Part shown: piece after piece, positions 35,281 to 43,420 of the stretch
Layout: every line of letters begins with the position of its first letter
Numbering within the stretch: the first letter of the stretch is position 1
NCBI RefSeq assembly: GCF_042685745.1
Contig: NZ_JBHUNT010000001.1
Span: 5,580,001-5,644,000, forward strand
Length of the DNA: 64,000 nucleotides
Reading direction: 5' to 3'
From: Prauserella_A oleivorans
GTDB taxonomy: Bacteria; Actinomycetota; Actinomycetes; Mycobacteriales; Pseudonocardiaceae
The notes under the pieces: model-generated
Told to the model about the DNA's origin: nothing
Seen by the model: only the letters and a program-made list of their open reading frames with translations
The model's database searches: none
Translations under genes and position numbers: made by a program

Positions 35281-35306
35281 AACGCTCCGGACCCGTCTCG
35301 TGTTCC
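35281..35306 (-). promoter_or_regulatory. Autoregulatory ECF (SigE-type) promoter
   Basis: On the minus strand GGAAC (35306-35302) is followed by 17 bases and CGTT (35284-35281), matching the ECF consensus GGAAC-N16/17-CGTT. The predicted start lies about 20 nt before the sigE ATG. Confidence 0.75.
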
Positions 35307-35338
35307 CACGGATTCCACGTGTTCCCACGGATTCCACA
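35301..35338. repeat. Tandem 19-bp duplication carrying the -35 element
   Basis: Two copies of TGTTCCCACGGATTCCACR stand head to tail (35301-35319 and 35320-35338). Read on the minus strand each holds GGAATCC and GGGAAC, so the sigE -35 box is present twice, 19 bp apart; only the inner copy has a CGTT at the right distance. Confidence 0.85.
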
Positions 35339-35446
35339 CTGAGACGAAGTTTCCCGCACCTCCTTATGGTTCTCATGTGCGTCGGCTGAGAGCGGCCTGA
35401 GAGATCCCCTCGCGCGTGGTTGACGGGGTTGGCCACACGAGCGCGC

Positions 35447-35452
35447 TAATCT
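35447..35452 (+). promoter_or_regulatory. -10 element (TAATCT) for a leaderless methyltransferase mRNA
   Basis: TAATCT ends seven bases before the GTG at 35460 and no ribosome site intervenes. A TTGACG lies at 35420-35425, but its spacing of 21 is long for a -35 element. Confidence 0.45.
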
Positions 35453-35459
35453 TCTGCGC

Positions 35460-36131
35460 GTGACCTCCGAGACTCCCATCACGGGGCCGGTCGATCTCGG
35501 CGACTTCGGCGACTTCGGCGACTTCATCGAGGGCTACCTGCCCGACGACGAGGCGGTGGCCGCCGCCCGCGGCCGTGCCCACGAGCTGGGCTGCAGGCCG
35601 GTGTCGCCGGCCACGGGCGCCGCGCTCGGCTTCCTCGCCGCGACGCTGCAGGCCAGAGCCGTGGTGGAGATCGGGACCGGGGCCGGCGTGAGCGGGCTGC
35701 ACCTGCTCCGCGGCATGGCCGTCGACGGGGTGCTCACCACCATCGACCTCGAACCGGAGTTCCACCGCTGCGCGCGACGCAGTTTTCTGGACGCCGGGTT
35801 CCCACCCGGCCGCACGCGACTCATCATGGGCCGCGCCCTCGACGTGCTGCCCCGGCTCACCTCCGGTGGCTACGACCTGGTGTTCGCCGACGCGACCCTG
35901 CTCGAGTACCCGAGCTACTTCGACGCGGGCGTGCAGCTGCTCCGCCCGGGCGGGGTGATCGTGTTCCACAACGTGCTGGCCGACGGCAGGCTCGGCGACC
36001 ACGCCCGCCGCGACCCCGAGCTGCTGGCCCTGCGCGAGGTCGCCCGAGCCATGCGCGACGACGAGCGGCTGCGGCCCGCGATCATCCCCGTGGGGTGCGG
36101 GCTGCTCGCCGCCGCGGTGGGCGGCTGCTGA
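35460..36131 (+). CDS. O-methyltransferase (Rv1220c-like)
   Basis: A 223-residue SAM-dependent O-methyltransferase of the caffeoyl-CoA/catechol type. The SAM loop is VVEIGTGAGVSGLHLLRG, followed by TIDLEPEFHRCARRSF and DLVFADATLLEYPSYFDAGVQLLRPGG. The acceptor is unknown. Near the N-terminus the 9-bp unit GGCGACTTC is repeated three times (35499-35525, giving GDFGDFGDF), probably by slippage. Divergent from sigE, as Rv1220c is from Rv1221. Its last 50 bases overlap the end of the MFS gene on the other strand. Confidence 0.88.
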   Translation: MTSETPITGPVDLGDFGDFGDFIEGYLPDDEAVAAARGRAHELGCRPVSPATGAALGFLAATLQARAVVEIGTGAGVSGLHLLRGMAVDGVLTTIDLEPEFHRCARRSFLDAGFPPGRTRLIMGRALDVLPRLTSGGYDLVFADATLLEYPSYFDAGVQLLRPGGVIVFHNVLADGRLGDHARRDPELLALREVARAMRDDERLRPAIIPVGCGLLAAAVGGC

Positions 36132-37293
36132 GCATCGCCAGCGCCTGCCAGCCGACGACGGTCGCCACGAGCCAGCCCCAGCCCGCGTGGCCGTACACCA
36201 CGCTCCCGAGCGTGCCGCCGACGCTGCTGCCCAGGTAGTAGGCGAGGTTGTAGAGGCCGGACACCTGACCGCGGGCTCCCGGCGGCGCCTCGGCGGCGGC
36301 CCATCCGTTCGCGACGGAGTGCGCCGTGAAGAAGCCGAAGGTGAACACGAGGAAGCCGGCCGCCACCGCCACGAGCGAGTCGGGCAAGGTCAGCGCCGCA
36401 CCCGCCGCGGTGGCGCCGATTCCGGCCAGCAGCGAGCGGCGGCGGCCGAACCGCGCCACGAGCCTGCCCGACGACGCCGAGGCGAGCGTGCCCACGGCGT
36501 AGGCGAGGAACACCAGCGACGCGACGGCGGTGCTGAGGTTCAGCGGCTGCCCGGTGAGGCGGAATCCCGCGACGTTGTAAAGGGCGACGAACGAGCCCAT
36601 CCCCAGCATCGCCACGGCGTACTGGGCGACCAGCAACGGATCACGCACGGCCACGCCGAGGCCCGCCACGACGCCCCGCAGCCGGGGTCGCCCGGTGTCG
36701 CGGCGCGGCACTCCGGGCAGTGTCGCGACCGTGACCAGCGCGCACACCAGCGCCACGGAACCCACGGCGGTGAGCGCCCCGCGCCAGCCGAGCCAGTCGG
36801 TGGTGAACCCGGCGGTGAGCCTGCCGAGCATGCCGCCGAGGGTGTTGCCCGCGATCATGGCGCCCACGGCCGCGGCGACTCCCGACCGCCCGAGCCGTTC
36901 CGCCAGGTACGCCGACGCGACGCCGGGGAAGCCTGCGATGGCCACGCCCTGCAGGACACGCAGCGCCAGCAGCACCTCGAAGGAGGGTGCGAACGGGAGC
37001 ACCAGCCCCAGCGCGGCCGAGGCCAGCACCGAGGTGAGGATGACCGGCCGCCTGCCGACGATCTCGGAGAGCACCGCGATCGGCAGGACCGCGACGGCCA
37101 GCGCGCCCGTCGCCACGCTCACGGCGAGGGAGGCCCGGCCGGGGTCGAGCGCGTACTGCTCGGCCAGCTGCGGCAGCACGGCCTGAGGTGCGTAGAGGAG
37201 CGTGAAGGAGCACACGCCCGCGGCGGCCACCGCGAGCGTGACCCGCCGGACGGAGCTGCGCGGTGCGTCGAGGACGGCTGCGGAATCGGCCAC
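36082..37293 (-). CDS. MFS transporter
   Basis: A 403-residue, 12-helix major facilitator. The loop 2-3 motif A is LSEIVGRRPVIL, with its echo GRLVARFGRRRSLLAG in the second half. The N-terminal part PQAVLPQLAEQYALDPGRASLAVS resembles the YnfM/AraJ drug and sugar efflux subgroup, so export of a small molecule is likely. GTG start at 37293 with GGAGGA close upstream. Divergent from a LysR-type gene, the common arrangement for a regulated exporter. It overlaps the convergent methyltransferase gene by 50 bp. Confidence 0.87.
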   Translation of the reverse strand: MADSAAVLDAPRSSVRRVTLAVAAAGVCSFTLLYAPQAVLPQLAEQYALDPGRASLAVSVATGALAVAVLPIAVLSEIVGRRPVILTSVLASAALGLVLPFAPSFEVLLALRVLQGVAIAGFPGVASAYLAERLGRSGVAAAVGAMIAGNTLGGMLGRLTAGFTTDWLGWRGALTAVGSVALVCALVTVATLPGVPRRDTGRPRLRGVVAGLGVAVRDPLLVAQYAVAMLGMGSFVALYNVAGFRLTGQPLNLSTAVASLVFLAYAVGTLASASSGRLVARFGRRRSLLAGIGATAAGAALTLPDSLVAVAAGFLVFTFGFFTAHSVANGWAAAEAPPGARGQVSGLYNLAYYLGSSVGGTLGSVVYGHAGWGWLVATVVGWQALAMLSSRPPRRRAARTPRG

Positions 37294-37330
37294 GTCCTCC
37301 GACGCTAAGCAGCCCTGATCGATACTTCCA

Positions 37331-37370
37331 ATGCGCCAGTGGCGCATAATTCATGCCGTGGTGCATGAAT
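37331..37370. promoter_or_regulatory. Two adjacent palindromes between the MFS and LysR genes
   Basis: ATGCGCCA-G-TGGCGCAT (37331-37347) is a perfect 17-bp palindrome. One base later, ATTCATGC-(cgtggt)-GCATGAAT (37349-37370) is a second with 8-bp arms. Both lie in the divergent control region and fit the paired recognition and activation sites of LysR-type regulators. Confidence 0.65.
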
Positions 37371-37387
37371 CGGAGGATGCGCGGCTC

Positions 37388-38374
37388 GTGGCCGATCTGG
37401 CACCGCACGCGGCGCTGTTGCGCGTGCTGAAGGTCACCGGAAACCTCACCCGGGCAGCGGCGGAGCTGGGCGTCCCGCAGCCGACCGCGAGCAGGCGGCT
37501 CGCCACGCTCGCGGCCCACCTGGGTACGCCACTGACCGTCCCCGACGGACGCGGGATCCGGCTGACGCGCGCGGGTGAGCTGCTCGCCGACGCCGCCGGG
37601 CGCGCCGTCGCCGAGCTCGAACACGGCATCCGGCAGGTCCGCGAGGAGGTCGACCCCGAGCGCGGACACGTGGTGCTCGGCTTCCTCCACCTGCTCGGGC
37701 GCTCCCTGGTCCCCCGGCTGCTCCGCGACTTCCGGGCACGCCACCCGCACGCGCGGTTCACCCTGGTGCAGGGCGCACGGCAGGAGATGCTCGACCGGCT
37801 GCATCAGGGCGAGCTCGACCTGGTGCTGGTGGCGCCGCCGCCTGCCGATGCGGAGCTGGAGTCGTTCGCGCTCGGCGAGCAGGAGCTGTTCGTCTCGGTT
37901 CCCGCCGGGCACCGGCTCGCGGGGCGCGAGTACGTCCGGATGGCCGAGCTCGAGCACGAGGTCTTCGTGATGCTCGAACACGGCTACGGGCTGCGCCAGA
38001 TCACCGACGAGCTGTGCGCGCGGGCGGGATTCCGACCGGAGGTGGCGTTCGAGGGGCAGGAGTCCGACACCGTGCGCGGACTGGTCGCGTCAGGATTGGG
38101 GATCGCCCTGTTGCCCAAGTTCGAGCCGCACAGCCGGGCCGACGTGGTCGAGGTGCCCCTCGAACCCACGGTGACCAGGACGATCGGGCTCGCGTGGCCC
38201 GCGGGCAGGCCGCTGCCGCCCGCCGTGGCCGCGTTCCGCGACTTCGTCCGCGTATCGTCCCGGGCGGCCGAGCCGGCGCGGACCGGGCCGGCTCAGGCGT
38301 CGGCGTACGACGCGGCCAGCTCGACAAGGGTCCGCGCCGCGAAGCCGGTGCCGCCGGGCACCACCTCGTCGTAG
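37388..38374 (+). CDS. LysR-family transcriptional regulator
   Basis: A 328-residue LysR regulator. The winged helix is LLRVLKVTGNLTRAAAELGVPQPTASRRLATLAAHLGTPL, followed by the effector-binding domain (GHVVLGFLHLLGRSLVPRLLRDFRARHPHARFTLVQG). The start is uncertain: GTG 37388 has GGAGGA ten bases before it and leaves the palindromes in the leader. GTG 37358/37361 or ATG 37331 would place coding sequence over them. The gene runs 82 bp past the end of the convergent pepA, and the extra 27 residues look non-conserved. It probably controls the divergent MFS exporter. Confidence 0.84.
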   Translation: MADLAPHAALLRVLKVTGNLTRAAAELGVPQPTASRRLATLAAHLGTPLTVPDGRGIRLTRAGELLADAAGRAVAELEHGIRQVREEVDPERGHVVLGFLHLLGRSLVPRLLRDFRARHPHARFTLVQGARQEMLDRLHQGELDLVLVAPPPADAELESFALGEQELFVSVPAGHRLAGREYVRMAELEHEVFVMLEHGYGLRQITDELCARAGFRPEVAFEGQESDTVRGLVASGLGIALLPKFEPHSRADVVEVPLEPTVTRTIGLAWPAGRPLPPAVAAFRDFVRVSSRAAEPARTGPAQASAYDAASSTRVRAAKPVPPGTTSS

Positions 38375-39768
38375 GTCTTCTCCGCCCGCGCCGGGCCCGC
38401 GATGTCGAGGTGCGCCCAGGGCAGGCCGCCGGTGAACTCGCGCAGGAACAGCGCCGCCGTGATGCCACCGGGACCGGGCGCCGACTGCTTGACGTCGGCG
38501 ATCTCGCTGCGCACGTCCTCGGCGTGGTCCTCCACGAGCGGCATCCGCCACCACTGCTCACCCACTCGCTCGCCCGCCGAGCGCACCCGGTCGGCGAGGT
38601 CGTCGTCGGTCGCGAACAGCCCGCCCGTGCGCAGGCCGAGCGCGACCTTCATGGCACCCGTCAGCGTTGCGACGTCCACGACCGCGTCCGGTGAGAACCG
38701 GCGCACGCCGTAGACGAGCGCGTCGGCCAGCACCATGCGCCCCTCGGCGTCGGTGTTGCCGACCTCGGTCGTGCGGCCGCCGTAGTGGCGGACGATGTCG
38801 CCCGGCCGGTACGCCGACCCGGAGACGTGGTTCTCGGCGGCGGGCACGAGCGCGGTCACCCGCACCTTGAGCTTCAACGCGGCGATGGCCCGCATGGCGG
38901 CGATCACCGCGCCGCCACCGGACATGTCGGTGCGCATCAGATGCATCCCGGCGGCGGGCTTGAGCGAAATGCCACCGGTGTCGAACGTGATGCCCTTGCC
39001 CACCAGCAGCAGATGCGCCGTCGCCCCGCGCGGCCGGTAGCTCAGCTCGATCAACCGCGGCGGGCTCGCCGAGCCGCCGCCCACCGCGAGGACCCCGCCG
39101 AACGACTGCGAGGCCAGCCACGCCTCGTCGCGGATCGTCGCGGTCAGCCCGCGCGTCTGGGCGGCCACGCGCTCGGCGACGTCCGCGAGCCAGGCGGGGT
39201 TTTTCACGTTGGACGGGGTGTTGGCGAGGTCCCTGGCGAGCGCCGACGCGGCGGCGAGCTCGCGTGCCCTGGCCACCGCGTCGCCGGCCTCGGCAGGCGT
39301 GCCGTCCTCCGCCACCAGGCGCACGGCCGCCACGCTCGGTTTGGGCTCCTCGGCCGTCACGCGGTAGCGGTATCCGCCCAGCAGCACTCCGGTGGTGAAC
39401 GCAGCGTAGTGCTCGGCGGCCACGTCCTCGGGCAGCCGGACAGCGACGCCCGAGGGCGCGCGCCTACCCGCGTCGGCCTCCGCCTCCGCGAAGGAGTTGG
39501 CCGCTCGGACGAAGGCGGCCCCCGCCGACCGGTACTGGGCCGGCTCCCCGTCGCCCACGCCGACGAGCCAGCGCGGTCCGCCGGTGCCGGGTACCAACAG
39601 CACCTCGCCGGCCTTTCCGGTGGCCCGCAGTTCCTCGGCGAGGTCGGCGTGGGGGGACTCACCGTCCTTGCGCAGCAGGACGGCGAGCGGCTCCCCACGG
39701 CGAGCGTCGCCGCCCACCTCCACCTCGATCAGCGGACTCGGCACGGGCGGCAGCGGAGAGCGCGCCAT
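38293..39768 (-). CDS. pepA: Leucyl aminopeptidase (M17 family)
   Basis: A 491-residue di-metal aminopeptidase of the cytosol. The catalytic C-terminal half has GKGITFDTGGISLKP (lysine and aspartate of the metal site), TDMSGGGAV and the signature NTDAEGRMVLADAL. The N-terminal half is the non-catalytic macro-like domain. It releases N-terminal residues during protein turnover. The ATG at 39768 is used; a TTG lies one codon earlier. Convergent overlap of 82 bp with the LysR gene. Confidence 0.93.
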   Translation of the reverse strand: MARSPLPPVPSPLIEVEVGGDARRGEPLAVLLRKDGESPHADLAEELRATGKAGEVLLVPGTGGPRWLVGVGDGEPAQYRSAGAAFVRAANSFAEAEADAGRRAPSGVAVRLPEDVAAEHYAAFTTGVLLGGYRYRVTAEEPKPSVAAVRLVAEDGTPAEAGDAVARARELAAASALARDLANTPSNVKNPAWLADVAERVAAQTRGLTATIRDEAWLASQSFGGVLAVGGGSASPPRLIELSYRPRGATAHLLLVGKGITFDTGGISLKPAAGMHLMRTDMSGGGAVIAAMRAIAALKLKVRVTALVPAAENHVSGSAYRPGDIVRHYGGRTTEVGNTDAEGRMVLADALVYGVRRFSPDAVVDVATLTGAMKVALGLRTGGLFATDDDLADRVRSAGERVGEQWWRMPLVEDHAEDVRSEIADVKQSAPGPGGITAALFLREFTGGLPWAHLDIAGPARAEKTYDEVVPGGTGFAARTLVELAASYADA

Positions 39769-39845
39769 CAACGGCCTCCAGGCACAGAGAGACGACCGGC
39801 CCGGCGACCTGCCGGGACCGGCGGTGGGGACAGGGACAGGGGTGA

Positions 39846-40013
39846 CTAGCTCGTGGCCTCCTGAAGGGCCGCACCGAGGTCCTTGGCCTCCTCGGCCGAC
39901 AGCTCGACGACGAGTCGCCCACCGCCCTCGAGCGGTACGCGCATCACGAGGCCCCGCCCCTCCTTAGTGACTTCGAGGGGACCATCTCCGGTCCGGGGCT
40001 TCATGGCCGCCAT
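39846..40013 (-). CDS. DUF3117 small protein (Rv1211-like)
   Basis: A 55-residue conserved actinobacterial protein: start MAAMKPRTGDGPLEVTKEGR, then two strands GLVMRVPLEGGGRLVVELSAEEAKDLGAAL. Length and sequence match the DUF3117 family almost throughout. The function is unknown. Strong ribosome site GGAGGGAG before the ATG. It is separated from pepA by 77 bp and divergent from the enoyl-CoA hydratase gene. Confidence 0.9.
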   Translation of the reverse strand: MAAMKPRTGDGPLEVTKEGRGLVMRVPLEGGGRLVVELSAEEAKDLGAALQEATS

Positions 40014-40202
40014 AGCGTGCTCCCTCCATCTGAACCAGCGCGCCCGGCTCGCGCTCGCCGAAGCAACCGGGTCGTGACCATTGTCCCCCATCCGCACTCC
40101 GCGGCGAACGCCGCCCGATCTTAGCGCCGGGACATCGGCGCTGGTATGCGCCTCGCGGGCCTGTCAGACTCGCGGGGCGACGAGATGGATCGGAGGGTTA
40201 CC

Positions 40203-41006
40203 GTGACGACAGAGGACGTGCTGCGGCTGGCCGACGACGAGGCCGGGATCGGTGTGCGCACGCTGATTCTCAACCGGCCCAAGGCCTACAACTCGCTGAC
40301 GGTCGAGCTCAAGGAACGCCTGCTGGCGGCGTTGACCGAGGCCGCCGACGACCCGGCCGTCCGGGCGATCGTGCTCACCGGGGAGGGCAAGGCGTTCTGC
40401 GCGGGCCAGGACCTCAAGGAGCACGTCGGCCTGCTGCAGTCCGGTGACGAGTCCCCGCTGCGGACGGTCTCCGAGCACTACAACCCCCTCGTACGGGCCA
40501 TCGTCGGAGCGCCCAAGCCGGTGATCGCCGCCGTGAACGGACCTGCCGCGGGCGCGGGAGCGGCCCTCGCCTACGCCGCCGACCTGCGGATCGCGGCCCG
40601 CTCGGCGAACTTCCTGATGGCGTTCGCCAACGTCGGCCTCGGGCCGGACACCGGCGCGTCGTGGACGTTGCAGCGGCTCGTCGGCTACGGCCGCGCCGCG
40701 GAGCTGATGATGCTGGCCCGCCGGGTGGACGCCGACGAGGCGTTGCGAATCGGCCTGGTGGGCGAGGTCGTCGCCGACGAGGACCTGGCGAGCCGGGCGC
40801 AGGAGGTCGCGGCCAAGCTCGCCTCCGGCCCCACCGTCGCCTACGCCAAGATCAAGTCGACGCTCTCCGCGGCAGCCGAGAGCACGCTCGAGGAGGCGCT
40901 GGCCGCGGAGGACGCCGCGCAGACCGAGCTCGGCCGCACGGCGGACCACTCCGAGGCCGTCGAGGCGTTCGTCGCCAAGCGCAAGCCCACCTTCACCGGT
41001 CGCTGA
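40203..41006 (+). CDS. Enoyl-CoA hydratase/isomerase
   Basis: A 267-residue crotonase-fold enzyme. The oxyanion loops are visible in LTGEGKAFCAGQDLKE and PVIAAVNGPAAGAGAALAYAADLRIA. The second loop aligned with FLMAFANVGLGPDTGASW has Gly/Asp where classical hydratases carry Glu, resembling PaaG-type isomerases. It acts on acyl-CoA thioesters; whether hydration or isomerisation is left open. The GTG at 40203 has GGAGG six bases upstream; an ATG at 40146 would add 19 residues without a ribosome site. Confidence 0.87.
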   Translation: MTTEDVLRLADDEAGIGVRTLILNRPKAYNSLTVELKERLLAALTEAADDPAVRAIVLTGEGKAFCAGQDLKEHVGLLQSGDESPLRTVSEHYNPLVRAIVGAPKPVIAAVNGPAAGAGAALAYAADLRIAARSANFLMAFANVGLGPDTGASWTLQRLVGYGRAAELMMLARRVDADEALRIGLVGEVVADEDLASRAQEVAAKLASGPTVAYAKIKSTLSAAAESTLEEALAAEDAAQTELGRTADHSEAVEAFVAKRKPTFTGR

Positions 41007-41058
41007 GGCCGGCGGTGGAGCCGACGTCGAACTGGCCGCGGGGCGGCGCGAGCGGTGA

Positions 41059-41631
41059 TCAGACGGCCCGGAAGCAGCCCTCGACGTGGTCGTCGACCAT
41101 GCCGGTGGCCTGCATCAGCGCGTAGCACGTCGTGGGCCCGACGAAGGCGAACCCGCGCTTCTTCAGCGCGCGCGCCATCGCCGTCGACTCGGGCGTCACA
41201 GCGGGCACGTCGGCCATCGTGGCCGGCCGGACCCGGCTCTCCGGGTCGGGCGCGAACGACCACAGCAGCTCGTCCAGTGGGACGTCGAGCTCGGCGATCG
41301 CACGGGCATTGGTGATGGTGGCGAGGATCTTGGCCCGGTTGCGGACGATGCCCGCGTCGCCGAGCAGCCGCTCCACGTCGGCGGGTCCGAACTCCGCGAC
41401 CCGGTCGGGGTCGAACCCCGCGAACGCACGCCGGAACGCCTCGCGCTTGCGCAGGATGGTCAGCCACGACAGTCCGGATTGGAACGCCTCCAGCGACAGC
41501 CGCTCGAACAGCGCCGCCTCCCCGTGCAGCGGGACGCCCCACTCGGTGTCGTGGTAGGCGGCGTAGTCGGGCGCGGTGTTGCCCCAGGCGCAGCGTGCGA
41601 TCCCGTCGCTGCCGAGCAGTGCCGCGCTCAT
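41059..41631 (-). CDS. tag: DNA-3-methyladenine glycosylase I
   Basis: A 190-residue glycosylase of the Tag family that removes 3-methyladenine from DNA. Diagnostic segments are RCAWGNTAPDYAAYHDTEWGVPLH, LEAFQSGLSWLTILRKREAFRRAF, GFAFVGPTTCYALMQATGMVDDH, with the Cys/His zinc ligands at both ends. The ATG overlaps the SRPBCC gene stop in ATGA. It is also called tagA in M. tuberculosis (Rv1210) and lies in the same neighbourhood. Confidence 0.93.
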   Translation of the reverse strand: MSAALLGSDGIARCAWGNTAPDYAAYHDTEWGVPLHGEAALFERLSLEAFQSGLSWLTILRKREAFRRAFAGFDPDRVAEFGPADVERLLGDAGIVRNRAKILATITNARAIAELDVPLDELLWSFAPDPESRVRPATMADVPAVTPESTAMARALKKRGFAFVGPTTCYALMQATGMVDDHVEGCFRAV

Positions 41632-42080
41632 CCGCCCACCGTGTACGACTCGGCGAAACGAGCGAAGTTGTGCAGCGACCGGCGCAGCCCGAGCGTGAAC
41701 ACCGGTTTGACCACGGGCCAGCCGAGCCTGCCCACCAGTCCCAGCGGCAGGTCGAGCTGCTCCGACCAGACGAACACCGACCGCTGCGGTCCCCGCCCCT
41801 GGACGTGGAACGACCCGGTGCCGCGCACGATCGAGCCGAGGTGGCGCATCGTGCACCGCACCGGCGGCTCCCAGCTGATGATCTCCATCGTGTCGGTGAA
41901 CCCGACGCCGGCGATCCCGGTGAAGGCCTCCAGCCGCGAGCCGACGCTCCGGCCGTTGCCCTCGACCACCCGCACCTCGGTGCCGAGCATCCACTCGCGT
42001 TGCCGCTCCCAGTCGGTGAGGGCGAGCCAGGTCGTCCCGACGGGCGCCGCGACCTCCACGGAGACGGCGAGATCGGTCAC
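41628..42080 (-). CDS. SRPBCC (polyketide cyclase-like) protein
   Basis: A 150-residue START-like protein: LAVSVEVAAPVGTTWLALTDWERQREWML at the start, the strand region MEIISWEPPVRCTMRHLGSIVRGTGSFHVQ, and a closing long helix. It resembles small lipid-binding SRPBCC proteins of actinobacteria; the ligand is unknown. GTG start overlapping the DivIVA-domain gene stop (GTGA), and its stop overlaps tag, so the three genes form one coupled unit. Confidence 0.82.
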   Translation of the reverse strand: MTDLAVSVEVAAPVGTTWLALTDWERQREWMLGTEVRVVEGNGRSVGSRLEAFTGIAGVGFTDTMEIISWEPPVRCTMRHLGSIVRGTGSFHVQGRGPQRSVFVWSEQLDLPLGLVGRLGWPVVKPVFTLGLRRSLHNFARFAESYTVGG

Positions 42081-42397
42081 TGCGCCGCTCCGTGTTCGGC
42101 CCGCCGGTCGAGTTCGGACTCCAGCTCGGCGACCCGGGCCCGCAGGCCGTCGATCTCCGAGCCGAGCCGGGTCAGCACCCAGTCCACCTCGGACATCTTG
42201 TAGCCGCGCAGCACCAGCTGGAACTTCACCTTGCCGACGTCCTCGCCGGTGATGTCCTCGGCGGGCAACCGAGTCGGGGAACTGCCCGGCGGCAGCGGGG
42301 CGAGCTCCTCGCCACGGCCGAACACGACGGCCGCCAGCAGGTACACGACCGCGGCCACGAGCAGCATGACGACGAGGTAGATGAGCGCGGTGGTCAC
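42077..42397 (-). CDS. DivIVA-domain membrane protein (Rv1209-like)
   Basis: A 106-residue protein. One N-terminal transmembrane helix (ALIYLVVMLLVAAVVYLLAAVVFG) is followed by a DivIVA-like repeat (VKFQLVLRGYKMSEVDWVLTRL) and a short coiled coil (EIDGLRARVAELESELDRR). The DivIVA motif FxxxxRGY is characteristic of polar growth and cell-wall proteins, so a link to cell-wall synthesis is inferred. Corresponds in position to Rv1209, next to gpgS. Confidence 0.85.
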   Translation of the reverse strand: MTTALIYLVVMLLVAAVVYLLAAVVFGRGEELAPLPPGSSPTRLPAEDITGEDVGKVKFQLVLRGYKMSEVDWVLTRLGSEIDGLRARVAELESELDRRAEHGAAQ

Positions 42398-42460
42398 GTC
42401 ACGATCGTGGCACACACCCGGGCACGCCGTCCGGGAAGCACGCCCTCGGCGCCGCCCCGG

Positions 42461-43393
42461 TCAGGGCAGCTCGCGCACGTCCCGCATCGGGGGCCGATCG
42501 GACACCGGCACGTCGGTGACCTCGGGCAACCACTCCCCCTCGACCTGGGTGAACTGGGTGAGCGCACCGTCGGTGGCCGGTACTCCGCAGCGGTCCAGCG
42601 CGGTGCCGAGGATCTGCCGGGCCATCACCCCGAGCTGCAGCAACGAGCGGTTGCGGTGCTTGCGCACGCCGAGATTCACCTGGGCGACGGCGTCGACTCC
42701 GTATTTCGCCTCGACGTCGAGGAGCAGCCCGATCTCCACCCCGTAGCCGGTGGCGAACGGCACCGATTCGAGCAGCTCACGGGTGGCCGCGTACTCGCCG
42801 CTCAGCGGCTGCACCAGGCCGGACAGCGCGGGCCGCAGCGCCGACAGCACCGGCCGGGCCAGCAGCTCGGTCACCCGGCCGCCACCCGTGCCCAGCTCGG
42901 CGGACTCCAGCCGCAGCGGCCTGCGGTAGAACCCCTTGACCAGATGCACGCCGGCCTCGACGAGCAGCGGACCGAGCAGCGCGGGCACGAACCCGGGGTC
43001 CGGGTCGACCAGGTCGGAGTCCAGGAACACCACCAGATCGCCCGTGGTCGCCGCGAGCGAGCGCCACAGCACCTCGCCCTTGCCCGGAAGCGGCGGCCAC
43101 TCCGGCAGCACGTCCTCCCGGCGCACCACCGTGGCGCCCGCGCGGGAGGCCGCGCCGACCGTGTCGTCGCTGGACCCGGAATCCATCACCACGAGCTCGT
43201 CGACGAGCGTGCCCCGCAGCGGTGCGACCGACGCGACGACGTCACCGACCGTCTCCTCCTCGTCCAGGGCGGGCAGCACCACCGACACCCGTCGTGCCCC
43301 CTTCGCCCGCAGCAGCTCCTCGGGAGTCCACTGTGGATACTGCCACGTGCGCTGGGCGAACCAGTCCTCGTTCATCGGCGCCGATCGTGCCAT
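42461..43393 (-). CDS. gpgS: Glucosyl-3-phosphoglycerate synthase
   Basis: A 310-residue GT81 glycosyltransferase that makes glucosyl-3-phosphoglycerate from a nucleotide-glucose donor and 3-phosphoglycerate. This is the first step to methylglucose lipopolysaccharide. Key stretches are VVLPALDEEETVGDVV (donor pocket), VVMDSGSSDDT, LPGKGEVLWRSL, the metal-binding FLDSDLVDPD, PLSGEYAATRELL and GVEIGLLLD. ATG 43393 gives a normal length; a second ATG lies at 43375. It is divergent from the PlsC-like gene with 27 bp between. Corresponds to Rv1208. Confidence 0.92.
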   Translation of the reverse strand: MARSAPMNEDWFAQRTWQYPQWTPEELLRAKGARRVSVVLPALDEEETVGDVVASVAPLRGTLVDELVVMDSGSSDDTVGAASRAGATVVRREDVLPEWPPLPGKGEVLWRSLAATTGDLVVFLDSDLVDPDPGFVPALLGPLLVEAGVHLVKGFYRRPLRLESAELGTGGGRVTELLARPVLSALRPALSGLVQPLSGEYAATRELLESVPFATGYGVEIGLLLDVEAKYGVDAVAQVNLGVRKHRNRSLLQLGVMARQILGTALDRCGVPATDGALTQFTQVEGEWLPEVTDVPVSDRPPMRDVRELP

Positions 43394-43420
43394 GCTGGAC
43401 CCATAACCGCTGGAGGAGAC

